This document shows positions 35,801 through 47,800 of a stretch of 64,000 nt of DNA, piece after piece (the first letter of the stretch is position 1; every line of letters starts with the position of its first letter). The stretch spans positions 690,360,268-690,424,267 of the forward strand of contig CM068367.1 in NCBI GenBank assembly GCA_034769895.1. Reading direction: 5' to 3'. The position numbers were made by a program, and so were the translations under genes. The stretch comes from Magicicada septendecula. Taxonomy: Eukaryota; Arthropoda; Insecta; Hemiptera; Cicadidae. A model generated the notes under the pieces. That model made no database searches. It worked only from the letters and a program-made list of their open reading frames with translations, and was not told the DNA's origin.

Positions 35801-38800
35801 TACAGATCTTGTTACGTAACGTGTTTACGTTTTTCGTGTTCGTCATTGTCCTTGGTACAGTTGTTGGCTGTTATTGTCCACACCATATCATTAAATAATT
35901 GTCACAGTCAATGCTGCCACGTTGCGATCGCTTCCACATAACAAATTTACCCAAGTCTATAATTTCTGTCCCTATCACTCGACAAGTTAATTATTATTTA
36001 TGAAAAAATACAAATTCTGTCATTACCCCAGGTATGCCCAAAAATGCCCCGCTACACTATGCCTGAATTGTACTCGCTCGGGCCATAACAGCTCGTGTTG
36101 TCCTTCCAAATTTTCATGCAAGGCATGTGCGAAAAGGCACCACACTATGCTCCATGCTTCGATAAATCAGTCTAGCAACAGGAACAATAAGCAATGTTCC
36201 CTGAAGCTACAGACGAATAAGTCAATTTTATTATCCACCACCGTATGCACTACTATCGATCGTCACGGTAAAAGACGCCCAGTGAGAATCCTGTTGGGTT
36301 CAGGGTCCCAAGCTAATTTTTGTACTATGGGTTTGCCCGCCGCATGGGCCTAAGGCTAAACAAATCCGAGCTGCCTATCGCAGGTATAAATAACTCATCA
36401 TGTCAGGCCAATTTTAGCACGCGCGTGCGCTTAACCTCATGCTATAGGGACTTCACCTTGAATGTCCACTGCGCTGTTCTGCCCCGAATCACATACAATC
36501 TTCCAACAGAATCATTTGACATCGCTTCCTTGAAAATTCCTAGAGGGATATTTTTAGCTGACCCACAATTTAATAATTCGTCACAAATTGACATATTACT
36601 TGGGGCACAATACTTTTTGCAGTTAATTGAGCCGACTAAATTCGTTCGAAGTCCACATTTTCCGACAATCCAAGAAACTAAACTAGGGTTTATACTCGCC
36701 AGGAATCTACCCTTCAACGTGGACATGACCAAACCGGTCTCCTCGTTCATGGCTCGTGACGGCATTAATAATACTCACATTAATTACCACGAGCCAACCG
36801 CCAATCGCCAGCCGTGTCTCGGAGATACAGCAGCTCTCTGCAAAGGGCAATTGGTATCACGTCGCCTCGCATTACAATCCCGCGGACATCCTATCCCGCG
36901 GCTGTTAACCCTGTTTGTTACACGGCCACCAGCAACAGTGGCATGGTCCATACTGGTTCAAGCCAACCTTTAAGTCAATTACCCGCTCCCAGGGTCACTC
37001 CCTCCAAGTCATTTTCGCAACGCGCCGTCGACTACGCCGGTCCTATGTTTCTACGTCAGGGTGGGCAGCGGTCCAAATCCTTTACAAACTCTTGCAGCAG
37101 GACGAATTCCAAAAATCCGCTCAAGACTTCGCCAGTCCACGTGGGACTAAGTCAAGCCAAGCCAAGTCAAGCCGGTCCCTTGTGTTCCATTTCAAATGAC
37201 GCCGGGGACCCTGAGCCATTGACTCCAGCTCACTTTTTGGTTGGCTCCCCCCTTACTGCTCTTCCGGAACCCGATTATTCGGATACAAATATGGGTCGCT
37301 TGGGGAGATGGCAGCTTTGGCAAAGGTTTACTCGTTCCATTTGGAAGAATTGGTCCAGAGACTATCTGCACCAGTTGCAGCAGCGAAACAAGTGGAAAAA
37401 GCAGTCGAAAAATTTATCAGTAGGACAATTGGTCCTCATTCTGGATGACAATGCCCCACCATTGGTTTGGAAGCGCGGCATTGTCACTCAGACATATCTT
37501 GGGCAGGATTCGTTGGTACGTGTTGCGGACGTCCGTACTGCCAACGGCATTCTGCGTAGACCCATTCATAAGCTGTGTCCACTTCCGGTGGCAACAGACT
37601 GATTGCGCCTCGGTGTTTCATGTCCGGGCATTGCCGGTCGAGCACATGCTCTTCCATACACATTTTATTGACTACAATGTTGTTTATGTAACTTATATCA
37701 TGTAACTTATGTAAGGTATACCATTTATGCACTTGTATGTATTGTATCATTAATGGACGCCATGTAGCGGTGCATTGGTGAACATTTAAACGTTTTTCCT
37801 TTCTTAGTGTGATGTCAATTATGGTGCAGTGTATACTATTATATTAAATTTTTGGGTATTTTCATTATATTATTATATTAAATTTTTGTGTATTTTCATT
37901 ATATTATTATATTAAATTTTTGGGTATTTTCATTATATTATTATACTAAATTTTTGGGCATTTTTATTGTACATTATTATCAATATTTGTGGCATACTTC
38001 TACTGTATATTGTCATAGTGAATTTTCCAGATATATTACCTTGTATTGCTGCGCAATACTGTTTATTACACGCTGTTATTTTTTAAATTGGTTGTATTTC
38101 TTTAATGTTTGTACAAGGCCACACACGATGTCCTTATTGCCATGTATTATTGTTATTACTGTTTATGGTTTATCGCATATTCAAGCCTTTGGACTATTGT
38201 TACATATTACCTATGGAGCATTGATTAATGATGTATTAATTGTATTAATGATGTACTCGTTTATATTATATTTGTATGTTTGCCAGCATTCATGTATACT
38301 TGTATGCGCTAAATAATTTCTTTTTTTTTACTGCAAACTATGTCAAAATCGCCGATTTTGAGGCGGGCAGTATGTTAAGACATTGTACATTGTACTTGCT
38401 TATGCGCAATCTGCCTAGCGCACTTACGTCACCGTGGCGGTGTTCCACGTGGTCACCCCGCTGCGACTAATCAGTCTACACTCAATCTTTGAACAGTGCG
38501 TTTGCACCCTTGTTTTCTAGCCAAGCAGCGGCAACCTAAATTTGCTATGTTCTTCTTATTTCTGATCTAGTTTCAATGCTACACATTACGTAGCCTTACA
38601 CTCATCTTATATTTTGGCTATAAGCCAAGACGTAATTGCGTAGGCCTGCGCTTCTAAATGATTTCAATAAACGTTACTTAATCATAATTTACAGTCCACT
38701 AATTAATGTAATACACTTTCTGACTTCCTACCAGCTTCCTTAAGCTTGCAAAACTAACTCAAGATGATTTCGAGAGTGTTAAGCACGCAACACGTACATT

Positions 38801-41800
38801 TAAACAAAAAGTTGTTAAATATAGTACCCACTTAAAAATAGTAAAGTTACCATAAAACAGAAATTACATATTGGCCAAGTAAAAGTTTCATGAATAGTGA
38901 TACACATTCACAAGATATTTTTGTATGAAAATAAAAGGTGTGAGCTCACATCATCTACATAAAATTTTGCTCAAACTTCAAAAGAATAAGGCAAAAACTT
39001 AATTAGTTAAAAAAAATATTTAATTAGTTATTCAATACAATTCCTTGATGTGGAAGGCTGGGAAAGAAGAACCTGTGAACTTGTGAAAGTAAAAGAGTTC
39101 ACTGCAGACGAATCAACAATCTACAAAACCTGTGTATATTTCCCTGATGTAACAAAAAACAACAGTATTTCTGTCATATGATGTGACAATACTTCTACAC
39201 AGTACAGTCTATGAGTAGATTTTGGCCTACAATTAGATCGTATTTTATAAACTCAGTGAATGCACTAAGAACAAAAACAGACCTGAATATTACAATATAA
39301 AGAGTGGTAACACTGTTTCAAAGCACTCAACATCGAAAATACACAAAATACTAATATATACGCCACAATCACACACAATAATAACAATTTAAAAAACCAA
39401 AAACCAATGGGAAGTCATAACAACAGCCAACCGGCACACAGGTACCTCACAAGATTCAAAATTAGGAAGGCTCATGATGGGAACACCAAGAGTCCCGAAA
39501 CATGTTCCAAATAAGGGAAAAATAACATCTTGAGGTAAAGTAAATATACATTTTAAATATAATATATATTGTTACACAACTTGCTTTCTCGTCTTTTTAT
39601 TCCTTAATAATTGAATGAATGAGAATTAGAATTAAAATTATTGTTATCTGGTTCTTTGTGCTAGGCGCCAAATTGTTTTATCAATAAAAACAATTAAAAT
39701 TTTGGTTAAACAAAATTTATGTTAATTACTTAGATTCTGGTAGTATGGGGTATCTGAATTTTTATTAATTCCGTTGAATTAATAATTATAAATATTGTTA
39801 ATTCTCATACGTAGAACTTATTTAAATCTTGATAACTTTCTTCTTACTTCAATGGCTGTAAATAATACTTACTTTTAGTAATACTCAATTCGAATTTCGT
39901 GCTGAATGTCAGTGTTACCAACCTCTCTTTTCTGATAAAAAAATAACGTTCAACTATATGAAAAATAAGGATACCATTACACCAAAATAAATTAATTAAA
40001 ACAACTGAAAATCTTCTATACTGTTTTATTTCTATCAATCTCTTATTTTCTTTCTTTTATGACAAAATTTAAATAATTTTATAACATTAATAATTGTTCC
40101 GGCTAGTAAAATATTTTCGCTCAGTTGGCTGCAATAACTCTCGTTCCACAGTAAAGCAAAATAATACAATTCATTTAAGTTTTCTCAGGGTATAAGTCCT
40201 TTTGGCTACAGAAAGGTCAACAACATTACCTTTTGTGAAGTACAAAATTGAAACAATATATATTACTTCATTTTAATAATAAACTCTTACCTTAGGGTTC
40301 TTTTCCAGAGTCGTACAGACAAAAACAGCTGCAGAAAGTATTATCTGGATTTGAGTTATGCAATAATTATGCTAACACCAAAATTTTCAAATTATAACAA
40401 ATTATCTTTCTTTTTTATTTAGCACTCATAATACAACAGGTTATTATATTTTTTATGACTCTAACTTTTCTTCCTGTTATCAATAAATTGTAAGTAATTA
40501 TCAATCAAAACGAGTATACATCCAAAAAAAAACTTTCCTTAACTATTTCTAAATACAGTGAAACTTCGATTAACCATCACTCTTTTAACCGTCAGTTTCT
40601 GTTAACCGTCACTCTTTTAACCATCAGTTTCTGTTAACTGTCAGTCTGTACTCTATGTACAGTAACCAGATTGCCGCGAAAAATCATCCTCGCTTTACTG
40701 CTGAGCGGCGGAGGCGCTGGAGTGGCGCACTATCGTTTTATTGATGAGTCATGTTCTTGGCCCGCCTAGCTATCGCACACGTGGTCAGTTTTAGTTGTGG
40801 CTGAGAAGCTGTTGTACTCGGTGCTGTACGTTATTTGTTGCATAGTGGCTTAATTGTTTCTGCATACGATAGTGACATTCATACCAGTAAGTTTTGTTAT
40901 TAAGGTTTCTTTTCTTTTTTGTTTTGTGCAACAGCTAAAAAATGGCTGAAAAGCGTAAACGGGTCGTGTTAGATCTCAACCAGAAAATTGAGATTATTAA
41001 ACGTTTGAAAAAAGGTGAAACTCCCACTAGTATTGCTCTCATTTATGGTGTTGGAAGAACTACAGTGAATGACATTAAACGCGATGCTGAAAAAATAGAA
41101 CATGTTTCAAAAATGCAAAACATCGATGGAGATCCTAAGACTCGTAAAACCATGAAATCAGCAAAATATAACCAACTGGACACTGTTATGTATCAATGGT
41201 TTATACAAGCACGGAGTCAAGGAATCCCACTTTCAGGCCCCGTAATAATGGCCAAGGCGGTTGAAATGAACAAAAAACTTGACGGAGATCCTAATTTTAA
41301 AGCAAGCATAGGATGGCTCGATAAGTTTAAGTGTCACCATGGCGTTCGGAAACTAGACATTAGTGGTGAAAAACTTAGTGCAAATAGCGCAGTTATTGCC
41401 GAGTACAGAGAACAATTTAAAGAGAAAGTGGCCAAATTAAACCTTGCTAGGGAACAAGTGTACAATTGGGACGAAACCGGGCTCAATTGGAAAAGACATT
41501 GTCATCACTTTCGGAGACATCAGCCCTGGGGTTTAAAGTCCAAAAAAATCGGATCACTTTAATGGTTTGTGCAAATGCCACCGGCAATCACAGGTTACCC
41601 CTGCTTGTGATTGGAAAAGCAAAAACACCTCGTGCATTCAAACATTTTAATTTGAATGCATTGCCTGCTTGCTACCTATTATGCTCAAAAGAGTGCTTGG
41701 ATATCTCAAGATATTTTTTCCGATTGGTTCCACAAAGTGTTTGTGCCACAAGTTAGAGCTCATTTGGCTGAAATGCAGTTACCACAGGAAGCATTGCTCC

Positions 41801-44800
41801 AGCACATCCCACTTGCGGAATTAAAAGTGATGATGGCAAAATAACACCACCTCTTCCTTCCAGCAAACACAACACCACTAATCCAGCCTATGGAGCAGGG
41901 CATAATCGAAAACATGAAACGTCGTTATAGGAAAACTTTTATTGGAAGTTTGATTTCATCTGATGATGAAATGTCTGTAAACGAGTTTTGGAAAATGTAC
42001 AACATAAAAGATGCAATTTTCAATATTGCTGCTGCATGGGATGATCTTAAGTGTCAAATCTTAAAAATGGGTGGAATAAACTCTGGCCTGAAGCTAATGA
42101 TGGCGAACCTAAGGAAACTGGGAATGTTAGTGTCGACGAAATTGTGCAACTGTGCAATAATGTACCGAATGCTGAAGACATAACGCCTGCAGAAGTAACA
42201 GAGTGGTTGGGATGTGACAAATTGGACGGAGGCTTTGACATTTTGAACGACGATGAAATTGTTTCCAGTGTGATTGACAACGAAGAAGAAGAAATTGACG
42301 AAGACGAGTGTTATATTTTGAATGAAAAAACTACGTTAAGCCATACAGAAGCAGAAACAATGTTATCAAAATGAATTGAGTGGTTTGAGGGGCAACAAGA
42401 GGCAAACACAACGTAGATACTTCTCCTACATAAAGTACGGAACATTGCCGCTCAGAAAGCACGAGCCTCGAAGAAACAAAAGAAAATGACAAACTATTTT
42501 AAAATTTGAATATGTATGTACGTCTAGAGCGTAAGTTCATGTAACAATATGTACAGTACATATGTTGTACTACATATACTGTACTTAATGTAAATTGTAT
42601 ATTGTTTGTTTCTGTAAAATAAAATACATGTATGTACAGTGTATTTCCAGCTCGTAAACATGCATTTTTTATCATTCGTTCATATGCAATGGATGGGGGG
42701 TGGGTTGTTGTTTAAGGTTTTTCTGTTATCCGTCTATTCGTTTAACCGTCACAGTCTCGGTCCCGACCCTGACGGTTAATCGAAGTTTCACTGTAGTACC
42801 GTAACGTATAGTAAAGGATTAACTATAATGAATTCTATTTAATGAACCAATACGTAATTTATCTGTTCCCTTAGAGATCTCATTTAAACTGGACATTTTT
42901 ATTAAAAATAATAGAAATTGATATAAAATTATTTGTTTTGGCCATTTAATTATGTGCTTTCGCTTTTACTTAACTGCCCATGGTCCAATTCGTAGCACTG
43001 CCTGTTGCGACGCTTTCTTGGTTCGCACACACTCCCGCAACTGTTTATAATGAGTTCACTGTTTTTAACTAAATGTTCACTAATTTGATTTCAGATCTAC
43101 ATATGTGTTAATATTAAGTCGGCCAACGTAATTTTGCTCGAGCACTTAGATGGTTAAATTTTCTGGCCGCGCTATATAGTTTGTACTTTAATATTTGCAG
43201 TAGAACTTTTTTTATAAATGTTTTACCACTTTACTAGATAGGCCGAATTTATTTTATGGCCTATCTTGCACGCCCGAGGCCACTGTTTTTAATTAACGAA
43301 CTGTATGCTGCTTCCTACTACGGTCTGATGTTAATACTATGGTGGCAATCTGCATACTGTGATTCACACACATATACTGCTGGAGAGCTATTACGTAATA
43401 CGTCTGGCTTGGCTGTCTCCAGACATCAACAATAACACTGTATGTTGTTGGTTACAAGGGGCACCTCACAGGTGAATACTGACAATTGAGAAATTTACTG
43501 ATTTAACTTGAAACTATGGTAGCACACAATTCTGTACCGTTACAAAATAACATATAAATGCAATTAAATATAAGGTGAATTAACAAGAAAATTAAAATTA
43601 ACGTTACAACAGTTCGTATTTCATCAACGGTCAGTTTTAGGTTAACCGTTCGAGTGGTTGTTACACTTCCAAACAGTTATACTACAATAAAATAATATTT
43701 TAATAGTGAAAGTAATCTACAATTATCAGTTCATTTGTTAAGTGAAAGGTTAAATATAATTTATAAACGTGTGGAAAGTGTATATGTGAAGTATAATTTA
43801 TTGTAATTATGAATGTTTTTTACTTTTTTAGTATTATTGTTAATACTTTCCTTTAAATGTTATTTCCACTTATTTCTTCCACTTTTAAGACTTATTCTTT
43901 GTTCTTCGTTTATATTAGGTCGCTATTATTTTTTAACCTCACTCCAGTTCGATACTATCACACTTTTTAAATACCTGAGTTGTATGTAGGCTTAATGTTA
44001 CCTATTCGAATTCCAACAATCGACTAACTCCTTTCGCTATGAAATTTGGTCGTTTGAGTACCAAAAGTGCAAAATTGCCATTGGTGAAAACCTTGTTACA
44101 TTGTGTTGTCATGGTTTCTGTTTGGCTGTTTGTAACGGGGCTAAAATGAGGGTTTTTTTTTATTTTTATTAAAATATTTTTAAATTCATTTTCCACCTGT
44201 GTGATAAGCCACGTGTTAAAAGTTTTGTTCAAACAAAGAACGCATAATGCAAAGTTAATACAATGGAATGCGTCAACGTGCGACCACGCCATACCATTCT
44301 GAGAATTTTGAGACTGTGTGACACATACCCACAAACGCGCAAGCACCAACATCTGCGGAGCGCTTAAACGATGCCAAGAAGCGAAAAAACAAAATGGCTT
44401 GAAGAAGAATTTTGCTAAACACGTGGTCAGAGACATGACGGAAATGAAACTAGACCACGTTTAAGGTAAACCTCTGGACACCAAATTTCGTCAACGTCCC
44501 ACACCTGGGCATTGTACGTAATACCATGAACAGTGACTATGACTTCGCATCAGCAGGCAGTGAGTTCCCGTATTGTAAAACTGTGGAGAGGGAACCGAGA
44601 GAAAACTTCTGCCCAGTGCGTCTCACCTACCGACTGCTCGCGGTCCGGTTAAAATTTTATTTTACAAAAGTAATTACATACGCCGACCTAACCGGTAAAA
44701 AACCGGAGTATTAGTCAAAAGTGCACTAGCTAAATCACAACTGTTATAAGTGATTCGAAATTAAGAAGATGAACTCATAGTTTTTTCTGTTTGGACATGT

Positions 44801-47800
44801 GAACGAGGACTTGGTGCGGGCCACGCTACTAGATAGGATTAGACGCCGTTACCCAAGTAAAAGTATTTTTACATAACAGTTTAATGGGGCCAAAAAATTA
44901 ATAAATGAAATGAGGGGGTGAAATGGTATGTGAGTTGAGCGTGGGCATTGCTGGGTTGCTTTAAAATGATAAAATAAAGAATGTAGAGTAAGAAGGTTAG
45001 AACATGTATATTTTGTTGTTGTATCAGTATATGTTTGCAATTAGAAAAAATAACGCTAAAATTATCTCAGTTTTTCATGATTAGAATAAACAAGAATTAA
45101 CATCCATGTAATTTCATTAAAATGTTTTTAAAGGTATAATTTGCAGTAAAGAGTTGGTTGAAATTTAGAACTGAATGAGAACGTAAATTTAAAATGAAAT
45201 TTAATAAAATGAATTCGTAGCGTAACCATGTTTTAAGTTAATTATTATGCCACATTACCATCACCTATCCAGTATGAAGATTTCGCTTAACGAACTTGGC
45301 AAAAAATTTGATTTAACGGTTTCGATTTTGGACCATACCAAATCGTGGCGACCGATAGAGTGTGAGATCTTCTGAGCGCAGTAAGTCAGAGTGGCGTGTG
45401 TTAAAGATAAGTAAAAAGTGTAGAAAGTAACAATTGGCGACTGCTGCCAGTATAACTCAGATGAATTAATAATTCATATGGGTTTAGGTCTAATCTGAAG
45501 TACGAAATAGGTGATGATAATGGGCGGTTTGTTGTAAGAAAAAATGTAAAATTACGAGATGTGGGAATAGAGGTTAAGACGTAAAATATTGTTAAAGAGC
45601 GAAGTTATGAGATTTTGTTTAGATAATAACTAAGTTGTATATATAAGAAAGGCTAATTAAATTTATAAAAAATGGAAAATGCGAAAGAAAGTAGTAAAAC
45701 TGAGAATTGGTTGCGTGAGATAATGGGGGAAATTAAACTGATGTATAACCAAAATATTAGTTGTTTAAAAAATGAAATTAAACAAATGTCTAATGATAAC
45801 AGTAAGAAAGTTGATGAATTAAACGATCGTTTTGACAAAAAATTTGATAAATTGAGTAGTGAAATACATGAACAAAAAGTAAAATGCGAAAGCAATTTCA
45901 GTGAGTTGAAAACCCATATAAACGAAATCAATAAAAATGTCGAGAAAACCAAGGAGATATTTACCAGTAATGTTAGTAAATTAGAACAGAATATTGAGAG
46001 AATGGGAGTGTGGGTGATAAAAACAGATAAGAGTAAAATAAGTGAAAATAACGGAGAGACATGTATTAACAGTGGTAGTAATTTAGATGCAAAACAGGTG
46101 GCGGGAGACCAGGTGAGTAGTAGCGATAATTATAACAATGAGTTAATGAGTAATAACAGTGGTGAAATTAAAAACGTGGTGTTAGAGTGTAAGGTTGTGA
46201 GTAGAGAAAGTATTGATGAGGATATGAGAGTGTGTGTAGAGAGTTTAGAGGGGCAGAGGGCAGATTTTCCCCAAGTGTATTGTGACGTGGAAGGTTCACA
46301 GGTATTTTATGAGGACAGAGTTTCCTCTGGTGGTGGTGTGGAAAACGAGGTGTCTTCGGATGGTCCCTTAATTTTTTGTGGTTTACCTGGTAGAGGTAAT
46401 AGGTATTTAATGGTGCCCTTTGCATGGAATGAGATAGTTCAGTGTGGTTATGAGAGGTGTTGTAATGAGAGAAACAGAGAAATAAAAATTTTCGAGATCA
46501 ATAGAGGTTATGAAAGGTTGGCGCAGGTGTTATATATTGAGAGAGATGAAAAAAGTGAATTACATTGTGAAAGAAAGATAGATGAATATTTTAATAATAC
46601 TGGTATAAAAGATAATAACTTACCTGATGTGGTAGTAGAAGAATATAATGATGATAAAATAACTTACTGGATGTTGAATAAAAATACTTACGGAGACAGA
46701 ATTGAAATCACAAACGTAGACCGGTTTTATGAGTCAATAGATTATAATGGTATCGAGTATTATGTTGATAAGGGCTATAATAATAATAATAATAATAATA
46801 AGTGGAGTGTAAATAAAATTGAAATATGTTATGTGAAACCAAGACTAATTTTTGACGATGGGGGTTGAATATAAACTCAGTGTATGGACATTCTAAACAT
46901 TTTAGTTTATGGTTATGACCCTGCTGAATTTGGAAATGAAGTGTGGTAAAATTGAATAATAATGACAAAAGTTTGTAAATAATTGATAGTGAAATTAATT
47001 GTGTGTATTGTAACAAGGATGTAATGTAAACAATGTGTGTAGGTAATTGTTTTAATAATAATAATAATAATAATATTATTTCAGTAGACTAAATAAATAA
47101 TGAAAATAATTTTGAAGACAGTAATTAATGAATTGTAATTGTTTTGATAATAATTGAAAAAAGGTTGTATTTCAATAATTAATTTAATTAAAATAATTTG
47201 AGATGTTTAAATATTTTTGATTGATTTAAATGTTATATAACTGAATTTTTCTAATAAGTTTAAATTATTTTATGAGATGTGAATTGGATAATAATTAATA
47301 AATAAATAAATGTTAAATTGTTTAGTATGGAATAACATTGTTGTTAAAATTGTTTCAGAAGGTACAGGGTGTTGGTGTTTATATTTGTGTATTTAGGACA
47401 GTGTATGAGTGATATTCTGTAAGTATAAATTTCCTAATAAAATATGTAAAATAAAACTTGATATAATTTTGAAATAGGTTTATAGTAAGGTTTATAGTAA
47501 CCTTGCTAAGAAAATCAGCTGATCCGCTGTAGAATGTCACTTATAAATTGTTTGCTAATTTCCAATGTAACTAATGTTTGAATATAATGATTTTAATGTG
47601 TTAAAGATTTTATTTTAAATGATGATAAAATGAATTGAGATAGTTGAGAATTTTAAAGGTAATGTAAAAGGTGAAGTTGACTTTGGGTGATTAATATTTT
47701 GTTAGGACAATTAGAGCAGTCCATGTTGAATTTAAAGGGGTACTAGAGATGAATAATATTGTTGTGAAGTAATGTACCGTATTTTCTCGCATAATTAACG

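Larger units (their letters stand above)
32305..38792 (+). mobile_element. BEL/Pao LTR retrotransposon, internally deleted
   Basis: 420-bp LTRs (32305-32724, 38373-38792) start TGTTAAGACATTGTAC and end CACGCAACA, with GTAC flanking both sides (4-bp duplication; a fifth base differs). The interior holds BEL-type gag, aspartic protease, the RNase H tail and integrase ends but no reverse transcriptase. It lies antisense to basigin, in the intron upstream of the membrane exon. Confidence 0.93.

Noticed and set aside
37888-38316. Hydrophobic plus-strand open frame of 142 codons
   Set aside because: Made by AT-rich tandem repeats in the BEL 3' region; hydrophobicity follows from T-rich codons.
44002-44436. 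Minus-strand open frame in the left LTR of family 2, repeated at 52512-52853 in the right LTR
   Set aside because: Present twice only because LTRs are duplicates; no domain, and the two versions differ by frame-changing indels.
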